Source: JALORV01 sp035255845 (GTDB taxonomy: Bacteria; Pseudomonadota; Gammaproteobacteria; Burkholderiales; Burkholderiaceae_F). From it: DNA of 6,946 nt. Location of the stretch: assembly GCA_035255845.1 (NCBI GenBank), contig DATEZE010000251.1, positions 1 to 6,946 of the forward strand, given 5' to 3'. Positions 5,932-6,946 of the stretch are shown one piece after another; within the stretch, counting starts at the first letter, position 1, and the number at the start of each line of letters is the position of its first letter. Under the pieces are notes generated by a model. That model saw nothing but the letters and a program-made list of their open reading frames with translations. It did no database searches and was not told the DNA's origin. Made by a program: the position numbers and the translations under genes.

Positions 5932-5937
5932 CTTTAC

Positions 5938-6946
5938 ATGAAGACCGACCAGACCGCGGGCCAGCGCCGCGGCCTCCGACTGACGGCAGTCTGTGCCGCC
6001 ATGACCGCGGCGTTTGCGCTGCCGGGCACGGCTACCGCGTTCGAGATCAACACCGGCAACGAAGACATCCAGATGCGTTGGGACAACACGGTCCGGCTGA
6101 ACATCGTCGACCGGGTCGAAGGGCAGGACCCCGCAATTCTGAAGAACCCGAATGCCGACGACGGTGACCGCAACTTCGACCAGGGCCGCGTGTTCACGCG
6201 GATCGACTGGCTCACCGAGTTCGACGTTATCTGGAAACGCCAGTACGGGTTTCGTGTCAGCGCCGCCGGCTGGTGGGATCCGGCCTATGACCGCCTGAAC
6301 AACAGCTCGACCCAGACCGAGAACCACCTCGTCTATGGCCGTCCGGCGCTGGGCCTGCCCGCCTACACGGACCGTTATGCGCAGGGCCCGTCGGGCGAAT
6401 TCCTCGACGTGTTCGGCTTCGGGCAGTTCGACATCGGTAAAATTCCGGTCAACGTCAAGCTCGGCCAGACGACGGTGTTCTGGGGCGAGAGCCTGCTGCT
6501 CAACGGCGCAATTCACAGCGTCGCCTATTCGCAGAACCCGCTCGATATTTGGAAGGGCGTGGCGACACCGGGCACGGAAGCCAAGGAACTGTTCCGTCCG
6601 CGCGTCATGCTGAATGTCCAGGCTCAGGTCGCCCAGGACGTGTCGGTGATGGCCCAGTACTTCTTCAACTGGCAGCGCTTTAGCAACCAGGCGTTCCGCT
6701 ATCCGGAGTCTGGCTCGTATCTGTCGATCGGCGACAACTTGCTATGGGGTGGAGAGTCGCAGATATTCAATGCCACCGGCACGCAGCGGCTTTGGCGCGG
6801 CACCGACATCACGCCGGACGAAAACACCGGCAACTATGGTCTGGCGGCGAAGTGGAGCCCGCAGTGGCTCGACGGCACGCTCGGCGGCTACTACCGCCGC
6901 ACCTACGACATGCAGCCGCAAGCGATGGCGACGCCGGCGGTGGCGG
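5938..6946 (+). CDS. DUF1302 family protein, probable outer-membrane protein (partial, N-terminal 336 codons)
   Basis: Open from ATG 5938 to the right edge with no stop. Family members are about 550-650 residues, so roughly half is present. Residues 1-34 are a signal peptide: a basic QRRGLRL stretch, an Ala-rich core and an ATA|F cleavage site. The mature start FEINTGNEDIQMRWDNTVRL and the later FGQFDIGKIPVNVKLGQTTV and FWGESLLL segments are typical of DUF1302. The alternating polar/aromatic pattern (for example ASVMAQYFFNW-like strands near residues 233-245) fits a beta-barrel. DUF1302 genes are commonly paired with DUF1329 genes in proteobacteria that degrade hydrophobic substrates such as alkanes, steroids or aromatics. 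Roles in uptake or export have been proposed but are not settled. A DUF1329 gene might follow beyond the window. The upstream region carries an operator-like repeat and a possible attenuator, suggesting inducible control. Confidence 0.92.
   Translation, partial: MKTDQTAGQRRGLRLTAVCAAMTAAFALPGTATAFEINTGNEDIQMRWDNTVRLNIVDRVEGQDPAILKNPNADDGDRNFDQGRVFTRIDWLTEFDVIWKRQYGFRVSAAGWWDPAYDRLNNSSTQTENHLVYGRPALGLPAYTDRYAQGPSGEFLDVFGFGQFDIGKIPVNVKLGQTTVFWGESLLLNGAIHSVAYSQNPLDIWKGVATPGTEAKELFRPRVMLNVQAQVAQDVSVMAQYFFNWQRFSNQAFRYPESGSYLSIGDNLLWGGESQIFNATGTQRLWRGTDITPDENTGNYGLAAKWSPQWLDGTLGGYYRRTYDMQPQAMATPAVA

Larger units (their letters stand above)
5518..5937. other. 420-bp intergenic region without a supported gene
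   Basis: No open frame here has a good start, ribosome binding site or recognisable product. Visible structure includes a 7-bp hairpin (5653-5674), an imperfect direct repeat (5736-5752 and 5773-5795), a small palindrome GCGCTTAGCGC (5761-5771), a G/C-tract array ending in a T-run (5826-5880), and an inverted repeat TTTCGG-N6-CCGAAA (5887-5904). The 3' half probably holds the promoter and leader of the DUF1302 gene. Confidence 0.6.

Noticed and set aside
4996..6516. 506-codon open frame on the minus strand, antisense to the cupin and DUF1302 genes
   Set aside because: It crosses two well-supported genes and the intergenic region. Its Arg/His/Ala-rich translation shows no family features, as expected of a GC-rich antisense shadow.

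Overview
The window looks like chromosomal DNA of a GC-rich Gram-negative proteobacterium. The evidence is the GC-biased third codon positions, an RmuC-type recombination protein, a periplasmic family-5 ABC binding protein with a Sec signal peptide, and a DUF1302 outer-membrane-type protein. DUF1302 proteins are mostly known from beta- and gammaproteobacteria that metabolise hydrophobic compounds. I cannot name the genus. There is no insertion sequence, tRNA, rRNA or CRISPR array.

Layout. (1) Positions 1-1084, minus strand: the N-terminal 361 codons of an ABC transporter solute-binding protein, running off the left edge. (2) Positions 1085-1320: a 236-bp divergent intergenic region with a candidate promoter directly against a GTG start. 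(3) Positions 1321-4863, plus strand: three genes in a row with gaps of about 40 bp, probably one operon. They are a 559-residue protein of unrecognised family with a GNAT-like core, then rmuC, then a DUF488 protein. A strong hairpin follows the third stop codon. (4) Positions 4864-5037: a structured leader. (5) Positions 5038-5517: a small cupin whose three-histidine pattern resembles 2,4'-dihydroxyacetophenone dioxygenase and Dke1. (6) Positions 5518-5937: about 420 bp without a supported gene but with several inverted repeats, including a G/C-tract array ending in a T-run just before the next gene. (7) Positions 5938-6946: the N-terminal 336 codons of a DUF1302 protein, running off the right edge.

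How the genes may work together. The hypothetical-rmuC-DUF488 block looks like housekeeping or genome maintenance, and the link between its members is positional only. The flanking genes suggest uptake and degradation of organic compounds: a periplasmic solute-binding protein, a C-C-cleaving-type cupin and a DUF1302 protein. The functional link among these is inference. I see no clear sign of an entirely new system. The most unusual items are the uncharacterised 559-residue protein, the apparently leaderless starts of two adjacent genes, and the alternative-pairing leader before the DUF1302 gene.
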